64,000 nucleotides of DNA. Source: Annona cherimola (Eukaryota; Streptophyta; Magnoliopsida; Magnoliales; Annonaceae). Location of the stretch: assembly GCA_030490835.1 (NCBI GenBank), contig CM059972.1:52495563-52559562 (forward strand), in the 5' to 3' direction. Of the stretch, positions 22,974 to 35,270 are shown piece by piece. Within the stretch, counting starts at the first letter, position 1. Each line of letters opens with the position of its first letter. The position numbers were made by a program, and so were the translations under genes. Below the pieces are notes generated by a model. The model was not told the origin of the DNA, ran no database searches, and saw nothing but the letters and a program-made list of their open reading frames with translations.

Positions 22974-24434
22974 GGGTCCACAAGCTGGAAATTCCAGCTA
23001 CTTCTCGAGGTGGACGTCCATATGCACATATGTTGGGAAGTTAAAGAAAATTCAAGGAGCTTAAGCCCCCTTTCCAGCAGTGCTCGTCCTCCTCATTTAG
23101 CAAGCTTGAAGCCAAGAAAGGAGGGGAGAAAAAGGAAAAGAAAAGGAGAAAATAAGCTAAGGATATTAGCTTAAGAAGTTGAGCTTAAGTGTTAATCGAT
23201 TTAAGTAAGTATACATTTGAGTTTGAATCATTTTTATCTAATATTTCTAACTCAATTTATGAATCATGAATATGATTCATAATGAAATCTTAATGGAGGA
23301 TTTATGATTCCCTTAATTAGGATAATAAATGAGAATTTAATGGCAAGTATGCAATTAAGGATTCAAGTGAAAGGAAATGATGTTTAGGGTGGATTATGAG
23401 CTCTTAAACTAGCTAAAACTTGCTTGAATTTTTGTGTAATGTTTCTGTTTTATTAAGTTGATATGATTACATGATAATTCATGTTTAGATGTTTGATATA
23501 TGTTGAATTTAGCATGATTTATGAATTTTAGAAGGAAGGCTAATTAGGGTTACTCTTATGACCCAAATTTCATGTTTAAATGTTGAAAATAACACATGAA
23601 GTAGTTCAAATAAATTATGGATGAATTATACGGTAAAATACCCTAAATTTAGGGTACTTTGGACGTGAAAAAGGGATTAGCAAGGACTGCCCAACATCGG
23701 ATTTTAAAGGGTTAAATGTGGACGTCCAAAGTGGTGTAGAAAGGTACCTTACATACATGAAAAGTTGCTATTTTGTAAGCAAACAATTTATGGAATTTAA
23801 ATATGTAAAAATACACTGAATTTGGGTTAAGAAAAGTGTGATCAATTTCTGGAATTAAGTGATTAAAAATCTGTTTAGATTTGAGTATAAAAAGGGACGT
23901 TTAAAGTGTAAAAATAGGGACCCAAAGTTGCTGTTTTAGAACCTTGAAATTAGTGGATTAAAAATCCGTGAAAATACACTAAATAAAGTGTTAATTGAGG
24001 TGTATAATCATGCTGAATTAGAAGCCAAGTTGCTGATTTGAAAAATTTTAAGAAACACATGAATTATGTGTTAAGAAATGAACATATGCGAAGTAATGAG
24101 TATGATAAAATGATAAATGAGTTATGTAAAATGCATAAAAAAATGATGGAAACACGTGAAATATATTGCTGTTTGGCTAACCCCAAAATTTGATATCAAT
24201 ATATGGGGTTTAGGACATTAATCAGGTGCTTTAAAATGGGCACAACATGTGAAATATGAAAAATATGTGAAAAATGACAAGTTGGAAGTTTATCACTTCA
24301 TATGATGTCTAATGAATGATTAATGAATGTGTTATGACATGTATAAATGTTACCCTAAATATGAAAATTGAATATGTGATGTAATGAATGGTTGATATAT
24401 AAATATGTTATGTAGGCATACCCGACTTGGAATT
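22974..24434 (+). mobile_element. Element E 5' LTR, segment 2
   Basis: Resumes at GGGGTCCACAAGCTGG, co-linear with 55595 onward in the 3' LTR. It stops at CGACTTGGAATT, where element D inserted; the 3' LTR continues there with TAAGCGGG at 57063. Short ORFs (for example 22971-23174) appear accidental. Confidence 0.88.
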
Positions 24435-26941
24435 TGTGGCGCCCTAAACCGAGGTGCCTAGAAACCTTACTCTGGGATCGTTTTGATTAGTAAACGTGAC
24501 TCAGGATTGTTGCCCTGATCACACGGTAGAATTTATATATATATATATATATCATCAATACATGGAAAATTTTCATCATTCATCCAACATGAAATATATT
24601 TCACATATCACAGTTATAACCCAAAACTGTTCCATAAACAAAAATATTCATTTCCATCTCAAAATTATCATCATTGTCTTTACATAAAATTTACATATAC
24701 AACATTTCATCTAAACTACATGTCATTTTACATGCTGCCTTCATCATCTTTTCCTGTCTGTTGTTGAAAAAGCATGGGTGAGTAATAATACTCAATAAGC
24801 ATGTCATACATAATTTTTCAATCATTTTCATGCATTTCATAAAATGCAAATGCAATGCATACATAACATTCATGACATTCCTTTGGAGGCGACGTTAGCT
24901 AGGCGCTCATCCCATACATGCTCCCATTTTAGGGAGGTCGCCGCCAGCCTGGGCCTATTAAGCGACTTGGCAATAGTGAGGGGAACATCCGGTTCGCTTA
25001 CTACTTCGACTAAGGCCTATTACTCGTGCACATGCTCATTTACATACACATGCCGGCATGATATTCGCAAATCATAAACAATTTCATAAAATGCATTTAA
25101 TAAACAATTTCACAAAATGAACTTCAGTTCATGTAAAGCAGTTATAGGTATGACCAACATTAAATAAATTTCGTAAAGCAATTCATAAACAATTTTAAGC
25201 ATTTAAAAGTAATTTGCAAAATATGTAACTTACTTACCTTCTCAGTGGGTGTCTTCGACCTTCTCTTTTCCTTTTCCTATTCAAGGAAAAAGGATAATTT
25301 AATTTCTTCTATTCAAGCTGCTTCCCATGCATGCTCTATAATATTTGGGCATTATTTCTTTATATTGATATTTTTATCTATAAATTCCTCAAAATTTTCA
25401 TCCTTATATTTAAATATTAATCTCAAATTTTCTCTAAAATTACGTTGTTAGTGTAGCAAATCAGTGTAGCAGTACTGTAGCAGTTACTGTTCATCCGAGT
25501 TACTGTTCACAGAGACGTGCTTACTGTTAATGGGTTCCAAAAAATTGATATTTTTTCCAAAAATAAAAAATTCCACGACATAGCTTATGACTAGAATATC
25601 ATAGGACATTTCATATATTTTGAATTTATCATCATTTACTTGGCGAAAAAAAATCATATTCTGCATGTACTAAAAATCAACATAAATTCACTTAAGCATA
25701 ATCCTTAATTCCAAAAATTATTAAATTAATATATCATCATTCCAACATCATATTTATCATAATCATATATCCCAAATCATAATTTATCAATTTTGGAGCA
25801 TTATTTTTACATATCATATGCTATCTTCCCGAATACCTATCTTCGCTCCAAATTTTTGATGTTTTGGCATAATTCCATTCAAGCATTATATCTATACTTA
25901 TTTTCTCATGATTAGGCATTATCTAAGTATGTTTTTACCCTACTTATCATCCAAAAGAAATTTGGGTAGAAATCACTTACCCGAAGTGGAGATACCCCTT
26001 TTTTCTCACACTTTCTCTCTCTTACTCCCTTCTTTACTTGGACGTGTGGGAGGGTTTTGGGGGCATGGAATGGCTCAAGTGGAGCTGGGATATGATGCCT
26101 TGGACGTCCACCCTTCTGCCCTATTTATAGGGTTGCATTTTTCAACAATTTGGAATTTACCCCTAGCTTTGAGGTATTTAATTATAAATTGGTATTTCAT
26201 TTTAATTTTAAAAATTGCTTTGATCCAAGAGCTGCCCAACCTATTCCTTCTCCAGCCACCCTATTCAGCCCTATTTTTTTATTATTTTTTATTATTTTTA
26301 AAATTAATTAATTTAGGATAAATCAATCCTAACCGTTGGCTAATGATCATGTTGATTTTAAGCCATGTATTTTGGTCAAAACCCACCCACCCTACACATC
26401 CCTGCCATTTCCAGCTGCTCTCATTTAAATTTTTTATTTTTTATTTATTTATTAATAAAAAGTGAATTCACTTTTTCGATCTTTATTTGACACTTCTTCT
26501 TAACCTTTGATTTGTGATTTTCATCACATTTTAACCCATTCATCATGTCCATCATGAATTTTTAACCATCCACAAAAAATTTCATCGAATTCCGACGCCC
26601 GGATTACAATTTATGAATTTTTTTCTATTTTTCCACTAAAATCCAAATTTGGATTAAAATATCCAAAAGAATTCCTATTTCGTCCTGTAGTGATTAAATC
26701 TCTATTTTATCTTTTTGTGATTAAGTTAATCCAAGTGATTAACTCTTAATCACGTGTCTTAATCCCCAGTTACTATTCACGTGCACTATTCACGGGGTTA
26801 AATTCCTAATTGTATTATTTCAATCTCCAATACACATATCCATCAATATAATTCATGAATTTTCATTTATCATAAAAATAATTACAAAAGAATCTAGGGT
26901 TACAATTGTCGAAATGTCGTGTATATTGTCGGGGTTTCACA
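24435..26941 (-). mobile_element. Element D 3' LTR
   Basis: On the plus strand it runs from TGTGGCGCCCTAAACC to GGGGTTTCACA, 2507 bp. The minus-strand start is TGTGAAACCCCGAC, so it lacks the AAACCCTAA motif of its relatives. It includes a (TA)n run near 24534 and a TATA box at about 26120. Confidence 0.92.
26120..26132 (-). promoter_or_regulatory. TATA box of element D 3' LTR
   Basis: The minus strand reads CCCTATAAATAGGGC here. The same motif is in the D 5' LTR at about 33625-33637, so it is the probable LTR core promoter. Confidence 0.7.
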
Positions 26942-26942
26942 A

Positions 26943-26956
26943 TCCTCCCCTCCTTA
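26943..26956 (-). promoter_or_regulatory. Element D polypurine tract
   Basis: The minus strand reads TAAGGAGGGGAGGA directly before the LTR start, as needed for plus-strand priming. Confidence 0.85.
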
Positions 26957-26974
26957 CAATAGGTTTCGTCTCGA

Positions 26975-29900
26975 AACCTATCTTTCCTTGAATAATTGAG
27001 GATATTTTCTTTCAACCTCTTCTCGTAGCTACCAAGTGGCTTCGGACTCTGAATATTTATTCCACTATACCTTTACATATTCGATTTCTCTGTTCCGAAG
27101 CTTCTTGATCTTGAAATCCAGTATTTTGATTGGCCTTTCCTCATAGTTCAAGTGTTGTTGGATCGGCAAATTCTCTGCTATCAATACATGGGTAGGATCG
27201 GAAACATATTTCCTTAGCATGGAGATGTGAAATACATTGTGGATGGCATTTAAAGCTGGAGGCAAGGCTATTCTATAGGCTAAATTGCCTATCTTTTCCA
27301 AAACTTCAAAGGGCCCAACATATCTTGGTTTTAATTTTTCCCTCTTTCCAAACCAGGTGACTCCCTTGAATGGCGTTACCTTAATAAACATGTGATCCCC
27401 AACTTGGATATTTAAATCCCTTCTTTTGCAATCGGTGTAATTCTTTTGCCTGCTCTGGGCCGTGAGTATACACTGGCGAATCACTTGAACTTTTTCTGCC
27501 ATTCTCTTTGAGAGGTCTGAAGCCAACTTCCTTTCTCCCACTTCATCCCAGTTTAGAGAAGTTCTGCATTTCCATCCATATAAAGTTTCAAATGGGGCTA
27601 TTTGAATACTTGCTTGATAACTGTTGTTATAAGCAAACTCTGCCATAGCCAAATATTCATCCCATGATCCTCCAAATTCTACTATGCAATTCCTTAGCAT
27701 ATCATCAACTACTTGATTTACCCTTTCTGTCTGCCCATCAGTTTGAGGATGAAATGTTGTGCTGAACTTCAGCTGTGTACCTAAGGTTTGATGTAAACTT
27801 TTCTAAAATCAAGACATAAAACTGGAATCTCGATCGGAAACTATTGACTTAGGTACTCCATGTAGTCTCACTATCTCCTTATAATAGATCTTAGTCAGTC
27901 GCTCAGCAGTAAAATTTTTCTTGATGGCTAAGAAATGAGCCACTTTTGATAATCTATCAGCTATTACCCATATAACATCATTTACATTTTGGGTTCTTGG
28001 CAATCCTTCAATAAAATCCATAGTAATATCATCCCATTTTCATTCTGGGACTTCGAGTAACTGTAATTTTCCAGGGGTTCTTTGATGATCAGCCTTAACC
28101 CTTTGACATGTTAGGCACTTAGCCACATATTCAGCAATTTCTCTCTTCATATTATTCCATAAATACATCTTTTTGATGTCTTGATACATCTTGGTGCTAT
28201 CTGGATGCATCGAAAATGGAGAGAAATGTGCTTCTTTCAATATCTGTTCCTTTACTTCTTCTTGATTGGGTATACACAGGTGACCCCTATATCTGTACAT
28301 CCCATATTCATCTTGTATGCATTTACTGGGATTTTTCTTGATCATTTTCTCCACATAATTCTTGAAATCCCCATTTTCTTATTGAGCCATTTTAATTTGC
28401 TCAAATAAATTCGACTGGATTTGTAATTGAGACAATCTGACTTTTACCCCAGGTGGGCTTACAAGTTATTCTAATTGTCTCAATTCTTGTAGTAGCCCTT
28501 CTTCCTTTGTGATGAGATGTGCTAAGCTAACATTTCTACTTAGCGCATCGGCTACTACATTAGCTTTGCCTGGATGATATAAAATGTCGAGGTCATAATC
28601 CTTGAGTAACTTGAGTCATCTTCTCTGCTTTATATTTAACTCCTTTTGAGTAAAGATGTATTTGAGGCTCTTATGATCAGTATAGACCTCACATTTAACT
28701 CTATATAAATAATGTCTCCAAATTTTCAAGGCAAAGACTACTACTGCCAATTCTAAGTCATAGGTTGGATAGTTTACCTCATTTGGCTTGAGTTGCCTGG
28801 ATGCGTATGATATAACTTTTCCATTTTGCATTAGTATATATCCTAATCCTTTCTTTGAGGCATCACTATAGATCACAAACCCTTCCTTCTCCGTAGGTAG
28901 TGTTAAAATTGGAGCTTTTACCAGTCTTTTCTTTAATTCCTTGAAGCTATTCTCACATTCCTGTGTCAATTCAAACTTAACTCCTTTCCTTGTCAGCTTT
29001 GTGAGTGGAGCTGACAATTATGAGAATCCTTCCACAAACCTTCTGTAGTAGCCAGCTAGCCCTAGGAAACTTCTTATTTTCGTGACATTTGTTGGTTATG
29101 GCCACTTTGTTATTGCCTCAATCTTTTGAGGATCTACCTGTACTCCTTTCTCAGATATAATGTGGCCGAGAAAGGCTACCTGTTTCAACCAAAATTCACA
29201 TTTCTTGAATTTAGTATATAATTTCTCCCTTCAGAGAATTTCCAATATTATCCTCAAATGTTTCTCATGCTCTTCTTCTGTCTTTGAATAAATCAGTATA
29301 TCATCAATGAATACCACCACAAATTGATCCAAAAATTCTTGAAAAATTCTGTTCATCATATCCATAAACACAGCTGGGGCATTCGTTAGTCCAAATGGCA
29401 TGACTAAGAATTCATAATGCCCATATCTTGTTCTGAATGCTGTTTTATGGATGTCCTTTGGACATATCCTCAACCGGTGGTAACCTGACTATAAATCAAT
29501 TTTCGAAAATGTCGAAGCTCCTCTTAATTGATCAAAAAGATCATCTATTCTTGGGAGTGGGTACTTATTTTTTACTGTTACTTTATTCAATTCTCTGTAG
29601 TCAATACAGAGTCTCAAACTCCCATCTTTTTTCCTTACAAATAGTACCGGAGCTCCCTAAGGTGATGCACTGGGTCTAATAAACCTTTTATCCAATAAAT
29701 CTTGAATCTGTACTTTCAACTCAGCCAATTCGGCTGGTGCCATCCTATATGGAGCCTTAGATATTGGGGCTGTCCCTAGAATAATTTCTATTTCCATATC
29801 CATCTTCCTTTCTGGTGGTAAATTACATAGCTCCTTTGGAAAAATATCTGGAAATTCCTTTACCATTGGAATTTGTTCCATAGGTACCCCATCTCTTATT

Positions 29901-30505
29901 ATGTTTATAGAGACCAGATAAGCTGTACATTGTTGGCACATCAGCTTAGCTGCTTTCATAGCTGATATCATCATTATTGTGTTTTCTGATTGTCTTATTT
30001 TACTGATCTCTATTTCATCTTTTGGTGTTTCAAATTGCACCTTTTTATTTCTGCAATGAATTGTCGCACCGCATTGACTTAACCAATCCATCCCTAGTAT
30101 GACTTCAAACTCTGTCATTGGTAATAGGATGAGATCAGCTTCTGATATTTTTGTCCCTATCCTGATAAGACATGCCTTGCAAATTTGATTTATACTTGCC
30201 AACATATATACTGGGGCTTCTACATGTATAGTATTACTGGTTTCTTCTACCCGAAGTACGTGTGTGATTACGAATTGGTATGATATAAATGAATTCCTAG
30301 CTCCAGAATCAAATAAAGCTACTACAGAATTTCCTAAAATGTAAATCATACTTGTAATCACTTTTTCCTCCATCTCTTGTGACTCCGTTCGGGTGAGGGC
30401 TTGGACACGCACTGGGTTGGCAGCAGTACCGGGTCGATTGGCGATGGCGGGGACTTTTTGCTCGGTCGGCCTCCCTCGAGCTGGTGCTCCTTGTGGCTTA
30501 TTCAT
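26975..30505 (-). pseudogene. Element D pol (protease-RT-RNase H-integrase), decayed
   Basis: Reading leftward: aspartic protease with VVALFDSGARNSF (about 30320) and MDWLSQCGA; RT with [12 protein letters not shown] and the catalytic [12 protein letters not shown] (about 29300); RNase H with [13 protein letters not shown] and [12 protein letters not shown]; integrase zinc finger with HPDSTKMYQDIKK and [12 protein letters not shown]; core with IVSDRDSSF; and a C-terminal domain ending HNVFHISMLRKYV and RNREIEYVKV. Protease and RT active-site residues are intact. The frame is broken at many places: SPW to stop, DLQ to stop, stops around the integrase core, and Gln to stop after EYVKV. Most are changes a C-to-T or G-to-A transition would cause. 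It is a non-functional remnant, homologous throughout to E's pol. Confidence 0.9.
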
Positions 30506-30551
30506 ACAGTTAGGCGAAATGTGTCCGACTTGACCATAGTTGAAGCACTTA

Positions 30552-31655
30552 TTATCTTAGCTTCGTCGATCCCGCAGTCCTGGGCCACATGACCCGCTTG
30601 CCACATTTGTAGCATTTCCCCGTTCCTTGTAGACATTTGCCTGAATGGCGTTTGTGGCAAGTTCTGCAAGTCGGGGTTCTCTTGTCGTCGATCTTCTTTT
30701 TCCCGACGATTTTCCTTTTTCCTTTATTAGCCTCACCTTCCTTGGAGGTTGTAAAGAATTGAGCTTGCCTAAGCTCTTGAGTCCTCATAGACTCCATCTT
30801 CAATGCTAGAGGCATAGTCCTTTATTAATAATGGGGCTAACTCCTCTCTTAGCTAGGGCCTTAATCTCCTCTGAAACCTTTGTGCCTGATTCTCTAGCAC
30901 ATTAGCGATCTATGGAACATATCTTACCAAGGCAATGAACTTTGTAGCGTATTCTATAACCGTCATCCTGCCTTGGTAGAGTTTTTCAAATTCTATCACC
31001 CTTTGGCTTTGTAGCCCTACAGGGAGATATTCTTTATTGAATTCTTCCAAAAATTCATGCCACGTAACTTGCTCCGGATGTGGCATGGTTATCATTAGTG
31101 TTTCCCACCATTCATAAGCATCCTTTATCAGTAGATGGGTAGCACACAATACTTTCTGCTGATCATTGCAGGGCGATATTCTGAATAATTTCTTGATTTT
31201 CGTAATCCACTACTCTGCAATGGGGGGTCTAGTTCCCCTGCAAACTTGGGCGGTCTCTGGGCGAGAAAGGCGTTGATAGCCTTTCTGTCGGCTTCAAGGT
31301 GACTATCCTCTACTCCCCTTGATGTGCCGGGATTGACCGAGGGCCCTGGTCTTTCCCCGTCTCCTCTTGATGGCGGGGCCTGTTGTTTCCTCATTTCTTT
31401 CAATAACCCAGTAGTATGGGCTGTCCATTGCTGCATAGCTTTTTCGATGGCTGTAATAATTCTTTCTTCTATATTGACCTCTGCTTGAGGTCTAGGGCTT
31501 TCCTCTCGCCGTGGGCGGCTCCTAGAGGATTTCTCCTCTGATTCAGCCCTATAAGTTCTTTTACTAGATTCGCCCCTTATTTGATCAACCGATTCTTCTA
31601 TTGGGGCCTTTCCTTTGTTGGCTCTTGCTTTAGCTCTAGTGAGTGACATTTTCAA
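30552..31655 (-). pseudogene. Element D gag, decayed
   Basis: Starts MKMSLTRAKARANKGKAPIE at 31655, about 290 bp downstream of the primer site. It continues through a basic/acidic N-terminus and the retrotransposon gag domain (AYEWWETL, FLEEFNKEYLPVGLQS, VIEYATKFIALVRYVP). It ends with a zinc-knuckle region where CRTCHKRHSGKC and a partly mutated CYKCGK remain. A frameshift near 31140 (after FAGELDPP) and stops near 30905 and 30820 break it. E's gag is a close homologue. Confidence 0.88.
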
Positions 31656-31944
31656 CTACATAAAACATTTATTTGCATAACATCAATATTCATCACGATA
31701 TACTTAGTCAGATAAAAACACAGTCATAGTATCACATGATTCACATAAATTATCATAAGTCATCAGCAAACCATTTATAAGTCAAACTTTTTGTACATAG
31801 GCTGACTTAGCCTAATGTACCTGTTCCCTTGCACTTAGTGGAGTCTTTCCTTTATCTGTCATCTACATATAAATCATCAATGATAAATAAATCAATCATA
31901 ATCATTGATCATTTCTTTCCTTTTCTACCTATTTACTAATAAAT

Positions 31945-31956
31945 GCTCTGATACCA
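31945..31956 (-). other. Element D primer-binding site (initiator-Met tRNA)
   Basis: The plus strand reads GCTCTGATACCA, so the minus strand has TGGTATCAGAGC. It lies just inside the 5' LTR. Confidence 0.92.
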
Positions 31957-31961
31957 ACTTC

Positions 31962-33918
31962 CGTGACGCCCCAAACCGAGGTGCCTAGAAGCCTTACTCC
32001 GGGATTGTTTTGATTGGTAAACGTCATTCAGGATTGTTGCCCTGATCACACGGTAGAATTATATATATATATCATCAATACATGGAAAATTTTCATCATT
32101 CATCCAACATGAAATATATTTCACATATCACAGTTATAACCCAAAACTGTTCCATAAACAAAAATATTCATTTCCATCTCAAAATTATCATCATTGTCTT
32201 TACATAAAATTTACATATACAACATTTCATCTAAACTACATGTCATTTTCCATGCTGCCTTCATCATCTTTTCCTGTTTGTTGTTGAAAAAGCATAGGTG
32301 AGTAATAATACTCAGTAAACAAGCCATACATAATTTTTCAATCATTTTCATGCATTTCATATAATGAAAATGCAATGCATACATAACATTCATGACATTC
32401 CTTTGGATGCGACGCTAGCTAGGCGCCCATCCCATACATGCTCCCATTTCAGGGAGGTCGCCGCCGTCTTGGGCCTATTAAGCGACTTGGCAATAGCAAG
32501 GGGGACATCCGGTCTGCTTACTACCTCGATTAAGGCCTATTCCTTGTGCACATGCTCATTTACATACACATGCCGGCATGATATTTGCAAATCATAAACA
32601 ATTTCATAAAAAGCATTTAATAAACAATTTCACAAAACGAACTTCAGTTCATGTAAAGCAGTTATAGGTATGGCCAACCTTCAATAAATTTCGTAAAGCA
32701 ATTCACAAACAATTTTAAGCATTTAGAAATAATTTGCAAAATATATAACTTGCTTATATTCTCTGTGGGTGTCTTCGACCTTCTCTTTTTCTTTTCTTAT
32801 TCAAGAAAAAAGGATAATTTTATTTCTTCTATTCAAGTTGCTTCCCATGCATGCTCTATAATATTTGGGCATTATTTCTTTATATGGATATTTTTATCCA
32901 TAGGTTCCTCAAAATTTCCATTCTTATATTTAAATATTAATCTCAAATTTTCTCTAAAAATACGCTGTTACTGTAGCAAACAGTGTAGCAGTTACTGTAG
33001 CACTTACTATTCATCTGAGTTACTGTTCACAAAGACGTGGTTACTATTCATGGGTTTAAAAAATAAAAAATACCACGACATAGCTTATGACTAGTATATC
33101 ATAGGAAATTTCATACATTTTGAATTTATCATCATTTATTTGGCGAAAAAAATCATTTTCTCCATATACTAAACATCAACATAAATTCACTTAAGCATAA
33201 TCCTTAATTCCCAAAATCATGAAATTAATATATCATCATTCTAACATCATATTTATCATAATCATATATCCAAAATCATCATTTATCAATTTTGGAGCAT
33301 TATTTTTACATATCATATGCTATCTTCCTGAATACCCTATCTTCGCTCCAAATTTTTGATGTTTTAGCATGATTCCATTTAAGCATTATATCTATACTTA
33401 TTTTCTCATGATTAGGCATTATCAAAGTATGTTTTTACCCTACTTATCATCCAAAATAAATTTGGGTAGAAATCACTTACCCGAAGTGGAAATACCCCTC
33501 TTTTTCTCACACTTTCTCTCTCTAACTTACTCCCTTCTTTCCTTGGACGTGTGGGAGGGTTTTGGGGGCATGGAATGGCTCAAGTGGAGCTGGGATATGA
33601 TTCTTTGGACGTCCACCCTGCTGCCCTATTTATAGGGATGCATTTTTCAACAATTTGGAATTTACCCCTAGCTTTGAGGTATTTAATTATAAATTGGTAT
33701 TTCTTTTTAATTTTAAAAATTTCTTTGATCCAAGAGCTGCCGAACCTATGCCTGCTCCAGCCACCCTATTCAGCCCCTTTTTTATTATTTTTTTGATTTT
33801 TAAAATTAATTAATTTAGGCTAAATCAATCCTAACTGTTGGTTAATGATCATGTTGATTTTAAGCCATGGATTTGGTCAAAACCCACCCACCCTAGGCTG
33901 CACGTACCTGCCCTTTGT
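31962..33918 (-). mobile_element. Element D 5' LTR, truncated
   Basis: Co-linear with 24435 to about 26410 of the 3' LTR. CpG positions near its end are mutated (GTGACGCC for TGTGGCGCC). The promoter-distal about 0.5 kb is missing: at about 33918 the sequence switches to the last 30 bases of the E LTR. Confidence 0.85.
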
Positions 33919-33950
33919 ATAGGATGTGACGCTCGGTTGGGGGTGCCACA
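33919..33950 (+). mobile_element. Element E 5' LTR, segment 3 (terminal stub)
   Basis: AGGATGTGACGCTCGGTTGG followed by GGGTGCCACA is the family's LTR end, matching 58226-58255. About 1.15 kb of E LTR between segments 2 and 3 is absent. Confidence 0.82.
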
Positions 33951-33955
33951 GAGCT

Positions 33956-33967
33956 TGGTATCAGAGC
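33956..33967 (+). other. Element E primer-binding site (initiator-Met tRNA)
   Basis: TGGTATCAGAGC, five bases after the LTR end CCACA. Confidence 0.93.
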
Positions 33968-34149
33968 AGGAACTGGTAAATAGGCGTGGAAAAGTCTAAG
34001 TCTAATAATTGAATATGATATACCTAATTTTATGATGATTGTACAAGCTATTACCTTGATGTGATAGATGATGTATGATGATGTATTGCAAAGTAATTTG
34101 TAATGTGCTATTTTTATTATGTAGCTAATTCAGTTATATATTTGAACAA

Positions 34150-34929
34150 ATGGCCGATAAGGGAAAGAAAATCATGAGTTTTGAGGAATGGAAGAAGGAA
34201 ATCGATGAAGAAAGAAAACGAAAGGCAGAGGAAGAGGTGAATAGGTGGTTAGACTCTCAGCAAGATAGATACCCCTTCCCACCAGTGCCTCCAGGGTTCC
34301 CCCCTAGGTATCCTCCACCTCATTTACAAAGTAGTTATCAGCAGAGACCAAGGATAGAAGAGTCTAGCCGCCAGACTCCTAAAGCTAAAGTTCCTTCGGC
34401 ATCCCGCCCTGGGTTGTTAGGGACCCATCAGACTCCTACAGACTATATACATCCTCAGGATCTCCAATGTTTCTGGGATAATACTCTCGCACCTATACCT
34501 CCCAACTTAGGACCATGGTATAAGTTTGAATATGGTTACATTCAATTCCGATATGGAATGAGTTGGGAGAATATTCGGCAGAGGGAGAAAGAGATGGTCC
34601 CCTTCGTAGAGGAGGGTCGTGCTCGAGGATTTATAGACCCACCTAATCTTATTCCTCGTCCTAGTGAGATTATGATTCATGTAGACAGGAGTACTTGTAA
34701 TTTGTTTGCACTTAGAGCACCATTACGATACCTTGAACCAGTTGAGGACGAAGAAGAAGAGAACGATGAAAGTGATAGCAGTAATGATAGTAGCGATGAT
34801 AATAATGATGGCGGAGAAGAAAACAACCCTGCCTGGTCAGACACTAACACTATCACAGAGGAACCTACTCAGATGTCACCTAGGCATAGGCGTTATCGTT
34901 ATTTCAGGAGGGGACCGGGTAGACGATGA
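34150..34929 (+). CDS. Intact 259-aa ORF between primer site and gag of element E, unknown function
   Basis: I do not recognise this protein. It starts MADKGKKIMSFEEWKKEIDE, with a charged, probably helical segment at residues about 8-35. A proline-rich stretch follows (FPPVPPGFPPRYPPPH, about 48-63). The middle is rich in aromatic residues (about 95-200; CFWDNTLAPIPPNLGPWYKF and MSWENIRQREKEMVPF). Then comes an acidic Asp/Ser/Asn tract (about 199-226) and a basic tail RHRRYRYFRRGPGRR. There is no signal peptide or membrane segment. It lies 182 bases past the primer site and about 340 bases before gag, so it occupies the place of an additional element ORF. Its uninterrupted frame contrasts with the gag-pol behind it, which has stops throughout. 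Homologous coding is not visible in the D or A' leaders. It could be an element accessory protein, a captured host sequence, or chance survival. Confidence 0.7.
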   Translation: MADKGKKIMSFEEWKKEIDEERKRKAEEEVNRWLDSQQDRYPFPPVPPGFPPRYPPPHLQSSYQQRPRIEESSRQTPKAKVPSASRPGLLGTHQTPTDYIHPQDLQCFWDNTLAPIPPNLGPWYKFEYGYIQFRYGMSWENIRQREKEMVPFVEEGRARGFIDPPNLIPRPSEIMIHVDRSTCNLFALRAPLRYLEPVEDEEEENDESDSSNDSSDDNNDGGEENNPAWSDTNTITEEPTQMSPRHRRYRYFRRGPGRR

Positions 34930-35270
34930 ATTTTCTTGGTTTTATAAACTTGAATATGTATAATTATGAAATGAAGATACTTTGTTATGATGGAATTCGT
35001 ATACAAATGTGATGTATATATAAGTATGATGTGTGTAACATATTTTGTTGTGTTAAAAACTATGGTTTATGGAATGAATGATGATGGATGTTTATTGATG
35101 TGAATAATATGAAATGAATGAATGATTGTGAATGTTTATGATGATGAATGTTAATATATGATTGTGAATGTGCAAATTGATTATTAATTATGCGATAATG
35201 ACATATATATGATGATCTAACAATAATTATGAATGAAAGGTTATGTGTTTCTATATATTCAGAAAACATT
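34930..35270. other. Spacer between the extra ORF and gag in element E
   Basis: AT-rich, with many ATGATG/GAATGAATG-like short repeats. No ORF or splice signal stands out. Confidence 0.5.

Larger units (their letters stand above)
24435..33918 (-). mobile_element. Ty3/gypsy chromovirus element D (minus), 5' end deleted
   Basis: Full gypsy order on the minus strand: 3' LTR 24435-26941, purine tract, integrase, RNase H, RT, protease, gag, primer site at 31945-31956, and a truncated 5' LTR 31962 to about 33918. Pol order (RT and RNase H before integrase) and the chromodomain-like ending RILD-x-REIEYVKV mark a chromovirus, likely Tekay/Del. Every coding section carries stops or frameshifts. The right target duplication is lost because the end of D and the tail of the E LTR were deleted together. 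Confidence 0.9.

Noticed and set aside
34150..34929. Ogre-type ORF1 assignment for the extra ORF in E
   Set aside because: E uses an initiator-Met primer site and has a chromodomain-like pol end, so it is not of the Tat/Ogre lineage; no motif similarity was recognised.
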